DNA of 64,000 bases from Amycolatopsis sp. NBC_00345 (GTDB lineage Bacteria > Actinomycetota > Actinomycetes > Mycobacteriales > Pseudonocardiaceae). The notes under the pieces are model-generated. The model worked only from the letters and a program-made list of their open reading frames with translations, had not been told where the DNA came from and searched no databases. The stretch lies in contig NZ_CP107995.1 of the NCBI RefSeq assembly GCF_036116635.1, forward strand, positions 2,852,001 to 2,916,000. Direction: 5' to 3'. Of the stretch, positions 1-8,090 are shown piece after piece (position 1 is the first letter of the stretch; each line of letters begins with the position of its first letter). A program made the translations under genes and the position numbers.

Positions 1-1520
1 TCTACGTGCCGATGGATCCGGCCCACCCTCGCGATCGCCTCGCCTACACCGTCGCGGACGCGGATCTGCGGCTTGTGGTGGCCGAGGAGGCGGAGCTGCC
101 GGAGGCGAGCGTCATCAAGGTGACGCCCAAGGCGCTTTCCCTTGGCACGTCGGCACTTCCGGCTCCCTCACGAAGTGCCGACGACGCCGCGTACGTGATC
201 TACACGTCCGGCTCCACCGGCCGCCCGAAAGGCGTGGTGGTGCCGCACCGCAACGTGCCGGCGCTCCTGGCCGCCACCACCGGCGACTTCGGGCTCGGCC
301 CGGACGACGTCTGGACGCTGTTCCACTCGAGCGCGTTCGACTTCTCCGTGTGGGAGATCTGGGGTGCGCTGCTCACCGGCGGGCACCTCGTCGTGGTGCC
401 GTACTGGGTCTCCCGGTCCCCGGCCGAGTTTCGCGCACTGCTCGCGTCCCGGGGTGTCACCGTCCTCAGCCAGACGCCATCGGCGTTCGCCCAGCTGGTG
501 GCCGCAGACCGGGCTCCGCTCACGCCGTTGCCGCTGCGCCTGATCGTGTTCGGCGGCGAAGCGCTGGATCCGGCCCCGCTGCGCGGCTGGTTCGACCGCT
601 ACCCCGAGACCCGGTGCCGGCTGGTGAACATGTTCGGCATCACCGAAACGACCGTGCACGTCACGGCGCAGACGATCACCCGCCGCGAAGCGCTTTCCGG
701 CTCCCGGTCGGTCGGCTCCGCGCTGCCGGGCTGGCACCTGTACGTGCTCGACGAACGCGGCCGTCCCCTGCCGGCCGGCGTGCCCGGCGAGATCCACGTG
801 GGTGGCGCCGGGGTCGCCATGGGCTACCTGGGCCGGCCGGGTCTCACGGCGGCGCGGTTCCTGCCCGACCCGGTCACCGGCGGCCGCATGTACCGCAGCG
901 GCGACCGGGGCCGCCTCCTGCCCGACGGCCGGCTGGAGCACCTCGGCCGGCTGGACGACCAGGTCAAGATCCGCGGGTTCCGCATCGAACCCGGGGAGGT
1001 CCGCGGCGTGCTCCGGCAGTGCCCCGGCGTGCGGGACGCCGCGGTCGTGGTCGGCGGCCGCGGTGCGGGTGACACCGCGGCGCTGCGCCTCGACGCCTAC
1101 GTCGTGGTCGACGGGACCACGACGACCGCGATCAGGCAGTGGGCGGCGAAGCTCCTCCCGGAGCACATGCTCCCGGCCACGGTCACGGTGCTGCCCCGGC
1201 TGCCGCTCACGGCGAACGGCAAGTTCGACGTGGCGGCCGTCCCCGAACCGGAATTCGACCACGGCACCGCAACCGTGGACGGCGTGGACGGCGTGGACGG
1301 CGTGGACCCGACGATGCTGAAGATCTGGGCGGAGGTACTGGGCAAACCGGTGGACCCGGACGACAACTTCTTCAGCCTGGGCGGCAACTCGCTCTACGCG
1401 GTCCGCCTCGACGCCGCGATGCAGCAACACGGCCTGCCCGCGCTGCCTTTGCGCCAGCTGTACCTGAACCCGACCATCCGCAAGCTGACAAGCGCTCTCA
1501 AGGACACTCGCGGCCCTTGA
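1..1520 (+). CDS. NRPS C-terminal part: adenylation (Thr-like code) and peptidyl carrier domain, 5' truncated by window
   Basis: The reading frame is already open at the left edge (the A2-like string YVPMDPAHP begins at base 3), so the true start lies outside the window. Adenylation core motifs follow in order: A3 (YTSGSTGRPKG), A5 (NMFGITETT), A7 (YRSGDRGRL), A8 (GFRIEPGEV) and A10 (LTANGKFD). A carrier domain follows with the phosphopantetheine serine in FFSLGGNSL. Aligning by eye to GrsA gives specificity residues D-F-W-S-V-G-M-V-H-K. This is close to the known threonine code DFWNIGMVHK, so L-Thr or a relative is the likely substrate. A 9-base tandem repeat forms the A-PCP linker. No TE or C domain follows the PCP, so the product is probably passed on in trans. 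Whether this gene belongs to the same cluster is uncertain because remnants separate it. Confidence 0.93.
   Translation, partial: YVPMDPAHPRDRLAYTVADADLRLVVAEEAELPEASVIKVTPKALSLGTSALPAPSRSADDAAYVIYTSGSTGRPKGVVVPHRNVPALLAATTGDFGLGPDDVWTLFHSSAFDFSVWEIWGALLTGGHLVVVPYWVSRSPAEFRALLASRGVTVLSQTPSAFAQLVAADRAPLTPLPLRLIVFGGEALDPAPLRGWFDRYPETRCRLVNMFGITETTVHVTAQTITRREALSGSRSVGSALPGWHLYVLDERGRPLPAGVPGEIHVGGAGVAMGYLGRPGLTAARFLPDPVTGGRMYRSGDRGRLLPDGRLEHLGRLDDQVKIRGFRIEPGEVRGVLRQCPGVRDAAVVVGGRGAGDTAALRLDAYVVVDGTTTTAIRQWAAKLLPEHMLPATVTVLPRLPLTANGKFDVAAVPEPEFDHGTATVDGVDGVDGVDPTMLKIWAEVLGKPVDPDDNFFSLGGNSLYAVRLDAAMQQHGLPALPLRQLYLNPTIRKLTSALKDTRGP
1275..1307 (+). repeat. 9-bp tandem repeat (GTGGACGGC) in the A-PCP linker
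   Basis: About 3.7 copies of GTGGACGGC encode repeated V-D-G in the linker between the adenylation and carrier domains. It keeps frame, so it is probably a neutral slippage product in a flexible linker. Confidence 0.85.
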
Positions 1521-1554
1521 CGTCCTCAGGGCCGCTGGCGGTCGCTCCGGCGCT

Positions 1555-1890
1555 GGACCCAGCTGCGGCATCCGGCCTGGCCGCTTGGTCGGCCACTGGT
1601 AGGTATGGCGGGGTGCCCAGTGCGCGCCGCGCCCTCGAACATCGTCGCCCACACCGCGGCCACGAAGCCGTCCGGCACCTCGTCATGCCACAGGTCCGAC
1701 ATGCTGTTCACAACGACCCGCAACCCGAGCCGGTCCGGCCACCGCGAACATCGAAGCCCTGCGCGAACGGATGCCCCGGCACCCCGCGCCAGCGCTCGGC
1801 GAAGATCCGGGCATAGCAGTTGTCGCAGCCTCGGAAACCTCGCGGCAGCCGGTCACCGGGTTCCAGGTCGCGCCTGCGTGGCCCGCGGCC
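1555..1890 (-). pseudogene. Frameshifted DUF5131 (phage Gp37/Gp68-like) remnant
   Basis: Three minus-strand frames in succession carry consecutive pieces of one family. Near 1833-1880 is ATWNPVTGCREVSE; then in another frame RGCDNCYARIFAERWRG with PGHPFAQGFDV; then in a third VVVNSMSDLWHDEVPDGFV; and finally, in a further frame, HTYQWPTKRPGRM near 1560-1610. These match the order of conserved blocks in DUF5131 proteins, a radical-SAM-like phage/plasmid-associated family. At least three frame changes are needed, and the C-terminal half is missing. The gene is therefore dead. It lies directly after the NRPS stop and marks decayed mobile DNA. Confidence 0.72.
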
Positions 1891-1978
1891 GACTCCGCGC
1901 CGGGAACTCGCCTCGGCCACCGGACGTTGTTCAGGTTAGTCGCGGCGACGAGCGAAGCCGCGCCGCCCATCTCAGAGC

Positions 1979-2034
1979 GGGGCCTCACAACGAGGCCCCG
2001 TTGGCCATTTCGAGGGCTGGAAAACTTCCAACCC
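1979..2034. repeat. Two short hairpins (1979-1999; 2014-2034)
   Basis: The first is an 8-bp perfect stem GGGGCCTC/GAGGCCCC with a 5-base loop (ACAAC). The second pairs GGGCTGGAA with TTCCAACCC around a 3-base loop with one mismatch. Neither is followed by a T-run, so a classical intrinsic terminator is not supported, though hairpin-only terminators occur in actinobacteria. They belong to a series of four hairpins leading to the IS110 remnant. Confidence 0.6.
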
Positions 2035-2205
2035 AGAGGCTGGCTGGAGAATTGAGGTGGGCGCCGTGGACGAAACAGTGGCATGGCAGATCGTGCTGAC
2101 CCTGTTGCGAGTAGTGATCGCCTGGTTGGTGCAACGGACAAGGCCACTGCACGCGATCGCTCGGCCGGAACGCCGATCAACGCGGCGGAAGAGCCGCTGA
2201 GGTCC

Positions 2206-2283
2206 GGGAACGTCGGGTTGGGCACCGTCGGTGGGACACCCAACCCGACGTTCCCTGTTGCGGAGAAGGCGACTCCGCAACAG
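2206..2283. repeat. Two abutting perfect inverted repeats upstream of the IS110 remnant
   Basis: A 17-bp perfect inverted repeat pairs 2206-2222 (GGGAACGTCGGGTTGGG) with 2239-2255 around a 16-base loop. Sharing its last base, an 11-bp perfect repeat pairs 2255-2265 (CTGTTGCGGAG) with 2273-2283 around a 7-base loop. They end where transposase-like coding begins. They could be a small palindromic genomic repeat inserted into the IS, a terminator, or part of the structured non-coding end of an IS110 element. The sequence alone does not decide. Confidence 0.75.
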
Positions 2284-2640
2284 GATTCACCGAGCCGCTG
2301 ACCATGCTCGCTGGCGACAGCGCGACCGATCCGATCCCCGCCGCGATCGAGACTCCCCGCGAGCTGCTCGTGGCGGCACTGCGCCAGACCGGTCGCCGGG
2401 TCTACGCGATCAACCCGATGGCGGTGGCCCGCTACCGCGAGCGCCACTCCGTTGCGCGCAAGAAGTCCGACCACATCGACGCCATGACGCCGGCGAGCAT
2501 CCTGCGCACCGACGCCCACGTCCATCGGCCGTTACCGCCGACAGCGACCTCGTCTCTGGGCCGTGGCGGTGCTGTCGCGGGCCACCCATGACGCCACCTG
2601 GCGGCGCACCCGGGCCGGCCAGGACGGTGGTGAGGGCGGT
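2283..2640 (+). pseudogene. IS110-family transposase remnant, truncated and frameshifted
   Basis: From about 2283 the plus strand reads GFTEPLTMLAGD, then IPAAIETPRELLVAALRQTG, YAINPMAVARYRERHSVAR, KKSDHIDAM and ILRTDAHVHRPLP, which is the N-terminal DEDD-type domain of IS110-family transposases. The frame then shifts (TADSDL in one frame, AVLSRATHDATWRRTRAGQ in another) and similarity ends near 2620-2640. The first ~50 residues and the whole C-terminal half, including the catalytic serine domain, are missing. The element is inactive. Confidence 0.82.
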
Positions 2641-2768
2641 GCACAGATCACGGACCAGGTCGTCCTGCTCCAGCTGGTCGGCGGAGGTGACAGCGTGGCG
2701 CGTCACCCCTACAGGCCAGGCGTTGCTGGCATAGCGACGGCGGCCGAGGAGGCTGCCCGGATCCTCGA

Positions 2769-3257
2769 CTATTCGGAGATGGCAGCGCGGAATCGTGGCG
2801 TGACGTCGATGCCGAGCCTGGCGCCGGCGGTGATCGTGACCCGATGGCCGTTGACGTGGGAGGAGTGCCGGCCGGCCGCTTCGATGTCGGCGGCCGTGAC
2901 TTCGCGGGCCAAGCGCAGCGCGTAGCTGGAGCTGTCGAAGGTGATCAGAACGGCGACGTCGAAGTCGAAGGAGCGGAAGACCGAGAAGATCGCGCCCGAC
3001 CGGGTGTCCGAGCCCACGGCTCTGGCCTTCACCTGGATCCGGCGCCCGTCCGCGGCGAGCAGGTCGTAGGACTTGACCGAGTTCGCTACCAGCTCCCCGC
3101 CGTAGACCCGCGCGGCGAGGTACTCCGCGTAGTCGCCCACTGGCGCGTTTCGGGTCCGCACGACGTTCCGGTCGCGTAACTCCTGCAGGATCGCGGCGTA
3201 CCCGCCCAGCAAGTCCGGAATGGACAGTTCACTCAGATTGTCGCGCGCGGGTTCCAC
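2769..3257 (-). CDS. Conserved hypothetical protein (DUF6998-like)
   Basis: This is a 162-aa soluble protein. I place the start at GTG 3257 because GGAAGG lies 8 bases upstream, although the frame stays open further upstream. The N-terminal half (ELSIPDLLGGYAAILQELRDRNVVRTRNAPVGDYAEYL) leads into a segment rich in S-K-S-Y-D and I-Q-V-K-A-R. The latter resembles a PD-(D/E)XK-like core (D-x-n-QVKAR), as in small restriction-like proteins. No signal peptide or membrane segment is seen. It stands alone beside the IS110 remnant and is probably not part of the biosynthetic cluster. The family name is from memory and uncertain. Confidence 0.6.
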   Translation of the reverse strand: MEPARDNLSELSIPDLLGGYAAILQELRDRNVVRTRNAPVGDYAEYLAARVYGGELVANSVKSYDLLAADGRRIQVKARAVGSDTRSGAIFSVFRSFDFDVAVLITFDSSSYALRLAREVTAADIEAAGRHSSHVNGHRVTITAGARLGIDVTPRFRAAISE

Positions 3258-3650
3258 GTGGTGTTCCTTCCGCAGACGAATCCGGTAGCCGGGTCGGTCC
3301 TTCATGGTGATAAACCCGGGCGGGTGCCGAAGCGTACCTCCGCCAAGGTCCGCGCCCGTCCCGCATCGAGCGGCCAGGAACCACCGGTCGGTCTTCTGGT
3401 GGCGCAATTCAAGGGCCTCCATGACCATCTGCCCGACCGTCAACGCGCTCGTCTACTGGGCCGAACGCGGCGACGGCGAGCCACCAGACGATCGCGCCGC
3501 CAAAGCTGCAGGGGAGAGCCCCGCAGTACCGGCGGCATGGGTGTTTGGTCTTCCAACATCACCCACCGGCACCCGTGGCAAGTACATGCAATAATAACTA
3601 CACTTACAGATAGCAAAAACCGGCCATGCTCACCGGGAGGGATCCGACTC
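3258..3650. other. 393-base intergenic region, AT-rich near its right end
   Basis: No reading frame here shows a recognisable family. The last ~65 bases (about 3585-3625) are markedly AT-rich for this genome and include ACTTACAGATAG (3602-3613), 38 bases before the next start. A near copy, ACTTAACAGATAG, precedes the homocysteine methyltransferase gene at 13325. This is probably the promoter of the following gene. Confidence 0.5.
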
Positions 3651-4766
3651 GTGGACGTGGTCGAAGCGGGGCACGCCGGGTTCGTCCGCACGCATCGGCA
3701 CGTCCAGGCCCAGCATCCGCGCCTGCTCTCGCTCGCCGATTCCGCCATCCCCGCCGGGTGGCGCGGCCACGACGTGCCGATGCTGACCAGGCCGGGCTGG
3801 ATCCCGCCCCGGCCGCTGCCGCTGCGCGCCGTCCAGCTGGACTGGCACGACGACCACGAGCCGCCCCGCGACCAGCCGGAGGCACGACTGCTGATGCCCC
3901 AGCTGACGACCTACAGCGGCGCCCTCACCGAACTCGCGGGCATGTCACACCTCTACGACGGCACCATTTACCGCCCGGTGCGCGTCGAGGCGACAGCGGA
4001 CGGGCTGCGGCTCGGGTTCACCACGGGGAGCTACTTCGGGCACCTCGACCACAGCGAGGTGCTGGCGTACGAGGCCGCGGCACTGGACCTGGCGGGCAAG
4101 GACCTGGCCGACGGTCCGTACCGGCGCGCCCTCGGCGATCCGTTCGACCTGTCCAACCGGGTGGCTTGCCTCGGCATGGTGGTGCTGACCCTGCGGGTCG
4201 CCGACGGGCGGGCCGGCTTCTACCTGCACCAGCGAAACGGCGACCAGGTGGTATCCGCGCCCAACGTCACGCACGTGGTCCCGGCGGGCGAGTTCGCGCC
4301 CGCCCGGCCCGGGAGCGCGGCCCGCGCCGCCGGGTTCGACCTGTGGCAGGCCATCCTGCGTGAGTACGCCGAGGAGTTCCTCGACGTCGACGAGGCGTAC
4401 ACGGCCGGCGGCGCGCCACCGGACTACGACCACGACCCGCCGTTCCGCGAGATCACCGCCGCCTACCGGTCGGGCCGGCTCCGGCTGCACGTTCTGGGTG
4501 TCGGGCTGGACCCGCTCACCTGGACGCCGGAACTGCTGCTGGCCTGCGCGATCGATGACAGCGTCTTCGACACGCTGTTCGCCGGGATCGTCCGGCACGG
4601 CAAAGAGGGCACGATCCTCGCGGGCCCGCACGGGCACGGCCTGCCGTTCGACGCGTCCACAGTGGACCGGTACGCGCACGACCCCGCGACCCGCAACGCG
4701 GCCAGGGCCAGTCTGAAACTGGCCTGGTTACACCGGGAAACTATATGTAACTCAAGGGTGGAGTGA
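3651..4766 (+). CDS. Nudix-like conserved protein of antibiotic clusters
   Basis: This is a 371-aa protein. GTG 3651 is chosen because GGGAGG sits 10 bases upstream. It has no signal peptide or membrane helix. The segment DLWQAILREYAEEFLDVDEA resembles a degenerate Nudix box (RExxEEx), following VTHVVPAGEFAP. The C-terminal part matches proteins often annotated as regulators or NUDIX proteins in Streptomyces clusters. A hydrolase or regulatory role is possible; the canonical glycine and one glutamate of the Nudix box are not clear. The stop overlaps the start of the next gene (GTGA), so the two are co-translated. Confidence 0.6.
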   Translation: MDVVEAGHAGFVRTHRHVQAQHPRLLSLADSAIPAGWRGHDVPMLTRPGWIPPRPLPLRAVQLDWHDDHEPPRDQPEARLLMPQLTTYSGALTELAGMSHLYDGTIYRPVRVEATADGLRLGFTTGSYFGHLDHSEVLAYEAAALDLAGKDLADGPYRRALGDPFDLSNRVACLGMVVLTLRVADGRAGFYLHQRNGDQVVSAPNVTHVVPAGEFAPARPGSAARAAGFDLWQAILREYAEEFLDVDEAYTAGGAPPDYDHDPPFREITAAYRSGRLRLHVLGVGLDPLTWTPELLLACAIDDSVFDTLFAGIVRHGKEGTILAGPHGHGLPFDASTVDRYAHDPATRNAARASLKLAWLHRETICNSRVE

Positions 4767-5614
4767 GCGTGAAAGGGATCGTCCTGGCCACCGGCACCGA
4801 TCCCCGGTTGCACCCGATCACGCTCGCGGTCCCCCAGCACCTGCTCCCCGTGGGCGACAAGCCGATGATCTACTACCCCCTGTCCGTGCTGATGCTCGCC
4901 GGCATCCGGGACATCCTGGTCATCGCGAGCCCGTCGGACGCGTACCAGCGCCTGCTCGGCGACGGCAGCCAGCTCGGCCTGCGCGTCGACTACGCCGAGC
5001 AGCCGGAACGCGACGGCGTCGCCGAGGCGTTGCTGACCGGCGCGGACCACATCGGCACCGACCAGGTCGCCCTGATCCTCGGGGACACCCTCCTCCCCGG
5101 CCCCGCCATCCTGCGCGACGCGGCCAGGAACGTCGACGGCTGTGTGCTGTTCGGGGAGCCGAGCACCGGCCTGTACCTCTACGACGGCGACGTGGTCGAC
5201 ATCGTGAAGAACCTGCGGCGCCCGGCCCACGGCCAACCGGAGATCACCGACGTCAACCAGGTGTACCGGCGCCAGGGACGAGCGCGGCTCATCCGCGGAT
5301 TCGCCCGGCTGGACGCCAGTACACCGGATTCCCTCATCCGGGCCGGGCAGTACGTGCGGGCCGTCGAGCAGCGCCACGGCCAGCGGATCGCGTGCGTCGA
5401 GGAGGTCGCCCTGCGGATGGGGTTCATCACCGCCGCACAGTGCTACCGGCTGGGCGCCCGCCAGTCGAATTCCCCGTACGGCCAGTACGTCATGCGCGCC
5501 GCCGCGATCACACCGCCCAGGCGTCCGGCGCGGACCCACCTCGCCCGATCGGCGGGAACAGCTTCTCCAGCCGGTCAACGTCCTCATCGGACAGTGGCCG
5601 CTCCGCCGCCCTGA
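4763..5614 (+). CDS. RmlA-like nucleotidyltransferase with internal deletion
   Basis: This is a 283-aa homologue of glucose-1-phosphate thymidylyltransferase. Recognisable blocks are DKPMIYYPLSVLMLAGIRDILVI, LLGDGSQLGL, TGLYLYDGDVVDI, EITDVNQVY and NSPYGQYV. Several key elements are damaged. The nucleotide loop reads ATGTDPRLHP instead of AGGSGTRLHP, the lysine of the SKQLLP block is missing (PQHLLP), and GDN is GDT. About 35 residues that normally carry the E-K-P sugar-binding strand are absent around residue 126-136. GFAWLDTGT is GFARLDAST. It may be inactive or may have acquired another role. The 3' end overlaps the convergent AKR gene by 107 bases. Confidence 0.85.
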   Translation: MSVKGIVLATGTDPRLHPITLAVPQHLLPVGDKPMIYYPLSVLMLAGIRDILVIASPSDAYQRLLGDGSQLGLRVDYAEQPERDGVAEALLTGADHIGTDQVALILGDTLLPGPAILRDAARNVDGCVLFGEPSTGLYLYDGDVVDIVKNLRRPAHGQPEITDVNQVYRRQGRARLIRGFARLDASTPDSLIRAGQYVRAVEQRHGQRIACVEEVALRMGFITAAQCYRLGARQSNSPYGQYVMRAAAITPPRRPARTHLARSAGTASPAGQRPHRTVAAPPP

Positions 5615-6491
5615 TCGCCCCGTCCAGCTGCGCGGGTGTCCGCGGCCCGATGACCGCCGCGGTGACGGGCGCGCGGCCCAGCACCCAGGCCAGGCCGACC
5701 TCGGCCGGGTCACGCCCGATGTCCGCGCAGAGCCGTTCGTACTCGCCGACCACCTCACGATGGGTTTCCAGCGCGAGCGCGGCCCGTCCCTGGGCCGACT
5801 TGACCGCGGTCCCGTCCGCGAGCTTGCGCAGCACGCCACCCAGCAGGCCGCCGTGCAGGGGCGACCAGACGAGCACCCCCATCCGGTACGCCTCGGCCGC
5901 CGGCAGCACCTCCAGCTCGGCGTGGCGGGTCAGCAGGTTGTAGAGGCACTGTTCGGACACGATGCCCAGCCGGGACCCGCGGTTCGCGGCCTCCTGGGCC
6001 ATGGCGAGGTCCCAGCCGGCGAAGTTGGACGAGCCGACGTAACGGACCTTTCCCTGCCGTACCAGCAGTTCCATCGCCTCCCAGATCTCCTCCCACCCGA
6101 CCGTGCGGTCGACGTGGTGCATCTGGAACAGGTCGATCCGGTCGGTTCGCAGGCGCCGCAGGGACGCCTCGCAGCCGGCGACGATGTGGTGGGCGGACAG
6201 GCCCTCGTCGTTCGGCCCGTCGCCGGTCCGGTTGCCGACCTTCGTCGCCAGCACGACCTGGTCCCGTTTGCCGGGCAGCCAGCGGCCGAGCAGTTCCTCG
6301 GTGTAGCCGCGGTGCACGCGCCACCCGTACATGTCGGCGGTGTCGACGAGGTTGATCCCGCTGGCGAGCGCGTGGTCCAGCAGCAGCCGCGCCTCGGGCT
6401 CCTCGACCCGGCCGCCGAAGTTCACGGTGCCCAGCCCGAGACGGCTCACGCGCAGGCCGGACCGCCCGAGACGAACGTACGGTGCGGACAT
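5508..6491 (-). CDS. Aldo/keto reductase, AKR12-type sugar ketoreductase
   Basis: This is a 327-aa TIM-barrel NADPH reductase. The catalytic tetrad is visible: D50 and Y55 (DTADMYG), K84 (ATKV) and H125 (QMHH). The strings VRQGKVRYVGSSNFAGW and SEQCLYNLLTR are typical of the AKR12 group that includes EryBII, AveBVIII and TylC1-type enzymes of deoxysugar pathways. With the 2,3-dehydratase at 22715 it would reduce the C3 ketone to give a 2-deoxysugar; this pairing is inference. AGGAGG lies 7 bases before ATG 6491. The gene follows the molybdopterin oxidoreductase with a 27-base gap, so it probably shares its transcript. Confidence 0.9.
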   Translation of the reverse strand: MSAPYVRLGRSGLRVSRLGLGTVNFGGRVEEPEARLLLDHALASGINLVDTADMYGWRVHRGYTEELLGRWLPGKRDQVVLATKVGNRTGDGPNDEGLSAHHIVAGCEASLRRLRTDRIDLFQMHHVDRTVGWEEIWEAMELLVRQGKVRYVGSSNFAGWDLAMAQEAANRGSRLGIVSEQCLYNLLTRHAELEVLPAAEAYRMGVLVWSPLHGGLLGGVLRKLADGTAVKSAQGRAALALETHREVVGEYERLCADIGRDPAEVGLAWVLGRAPVTAAVIGPRTPAQLDGAIRAAERPLSDEDVDRLEKLFPPIGRGGSAPDAWAV

Positions 6492-6518
6492 CCGCTTACC
6501 TCCTGGAGTCGAACGGGG

Positions 6519-8090
6519 TCACTGCACGGTGAACTGGGCAGAGTGCCAGCCGGTGGCGCCGTCCGGGATCGGCGGGACCCGGTCGGCGGTCTGGGTGGCG
6601 CCGGTCCGGTCGGTGGCCCGGCATTCCACAGTGTGCGGGCCGGGCGCGAGGTCCACCTCGGCGCGCCACATCCGCCAAGTGTCCAGGTTGACCTCGGTGG
6701 CCAGTTCGGCGGTCAGCCACGGCCCCTCGTCGACGCGCACCTCGACCTTGGCGATGCCCCGATGCTGGGCGTACGCGATGCCGGCGACGCTCACCCCGCC
6801 GGCCGGGACGGTGGCGAACGCGGCCGGCACGTCGATCCGGGACTGGGTCTTGATCGGCGCGAACTTCGCCCAGCCCCGGGTGAGCCAGTAGGACTGCTTG
6901 TCCGTGAAGCGGTTGAGTTCCAGGTCGACGACCCACTTGGCGGCCGAGGCGTACCCGTAGATCCCGGGGACGACCAGCCGGGCCGGGAACCCGTGCTCGC
7001 TGGGCAGCGGCTGGCCGTTCATCCCGATCGCCAGCAGGCCCCGGTCGAGCACGTCGGCCACCGGGGTACCGCTGGTCCAGCCGTCCACACTGGTGGCGAA
7101 CAGCTGGTCCGCGCCGGCCTTCACTCCGGCCCGGCCCAGCAGCTCCCGCAGCGGGACGCCGATGAAGTTCGAGGTGGACACGTACGTGCCACCGACCTCA
7201 TTGGACACACAGGTGAGCGTCACGGTCCGCTCCACCAACGGCATCCGCCGCACGTCGGCGTAACGCAGCACCACCTCGTCGTCCACGGCGCCGTGGACGC
7301 GCAACGCCCAGTCCTCGGCCCGTACCCGCGGTACCGACAACGCCGTGTCCACCCGGTAGAAGTCCCGGTTGGCCGTGATGAACCGGGGCGTGCCGAGTGA
7401 CGCGAAGTCCGCTCCGGCCGCGATCGGCGGCGCCGGCGTGACCGGGGTGAGCGGGCCCAGCACGGCGCGGGAGTCCTCCCGGCCCGCCAGCAGCTGGCCC
7501 CCGGCCCCGGCGACACCCGCCCCGGCCGCGAGCCCGGCCGACATGACCAGGAACCGCCGCCGGTCGGCGCTGGTGCCCTCGCCTCCCGCACGTCCGCCTC
7601 CCGCCCCTCGGCGAACGGCCGACGCGTGCAGCCACCGGAACGCCACGGCCCCGACGACCAGGCTGGCCGCCGGGGCGAGCAGGTCGACCGGCCCGAGGTC
7701 GGGCCGGGCCAGCACGGCACCGGCGCCCAGGCCGCCGAGCACCACCGCGAACACCGTGCCCGGCCACGGCCCGCGCCGCGAGAGCAGCCCGGCGACCACC
7801 GCGAACCCCAGCAGCACCACACCCATCCCGCCGATCAGCACCAGCTTGTCGGCGGGGCCGAAGGCGCGGATCGCGAACTCTTTCACCGGGGCCGGGGCCA
7901 GGTCGATCGCGGTGTTGCCGACCGCCACGAACGGTGACGCGTTGGGGTTGAGCACACCCGCCACCAGGTGGCCGGCGGCCAGCGCGGCGGCCACCCCCAG
8001 CACACCGACGAGCACCGCCACGCCCGACGGCAGTCGCGCGCGGCTAGGCGGGGGTGGCGAGGTAGCCAAGGTTGGCGCCACTGCTGTCAT
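6519..8090 (-). CDS. Membrane-anchored molybdopterin oxidoreductase (sulfite-oxidase fold)
   Basis: This is a 523-aa protein. Residues 1-170 hold about four transmembrane helices, followed by RRRF (177-180) and a second hydrophobic stretch resembling a twin-arginine signal. The catalytic oxidoreductase domain then begins. The molybdenum-ligand cysteine is C294 in TLTCVSN. The C-terminal ~100 residues form the Mo-co dimerisation (Ig-like) domain. The arrangement matches actinobacterial YedY/sulfite-oxidase-like membrane proteins that act outside the cytoplasm. The start at ATG 8090 overlaps the upstream gene by 47 bases; a GTG near 8021 is an alternative. A link to the cluster product is unproven. 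Confidence 0.9.
   Translation of the reverse strand: MTAVAPTLATSPPPPSRARLPSGVAVLVGVLGVAAALAAGHLVAGVLNPNASPFVAVGNTAIDLAPAPVKEFAIRAFGPADKLVLIGGMGVVLLGFAVVAGLLSRRGPWPGTVFAVVLGGLGAGAVLARPDLGPVDLLAPAASLVVGAVAFRWLHASAVRRGAGGGRAGGEGTSADRRRFLVMSAGLAAGAGVAGAGGQLLAGREDSRAVLGPLTPVTPAPPIAAGADFASLGTPRFITANRDFYRVDTALSVPRVRAEDWALRVHGAVDDEVVLRYADVRRMPLVERTVTLTCVSNEVGGTYVSTSNFIGVPLRELLGRAGVKAGADQLFATSVDGWTSGTPVADVLDRGLLAIGMNGQPLPSEHGFPARLVVPGIYGYASAAKWVVDLELNRFTDKQSYWLTRGWAKFAPIKTQSRIDVPAAFATVPAGGVSVAGIAYAQHRGIAKVEVRVDEGPWLTAELATEVNLDTWRMWRAEVDLAPGPHTVECRATDRTGATQTADRVPPIPDGATGWHSAQFTVQ

Noticed and set aside
168..1652. Long open frame on the minus strand across the NRPS gene (494 codons)
   Set aside because: It is antisense to a clear adenylation domain, rich in R/A/H without domains. 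Only its first ~30 codons carry real signal, the HTYQ-TKRPGRM piece of the DUF5131 remnant.
2083..2301. Small plus-strand frame of 72 codons in the hairpin region
   Set aside because: It runs through both arms of the palindromes and has no similarity; composition is explained by the repeats.
6519..8090. Link of the MoaD-like proteins to molybdopterin synthesis because a Mo enzyme is nearby
   Set aside because: No MoaE or other Moco genes adjoin them, and the second MoaD-like copy is far away with an FGE-like gene, so pairing with FGE is the better explanation.
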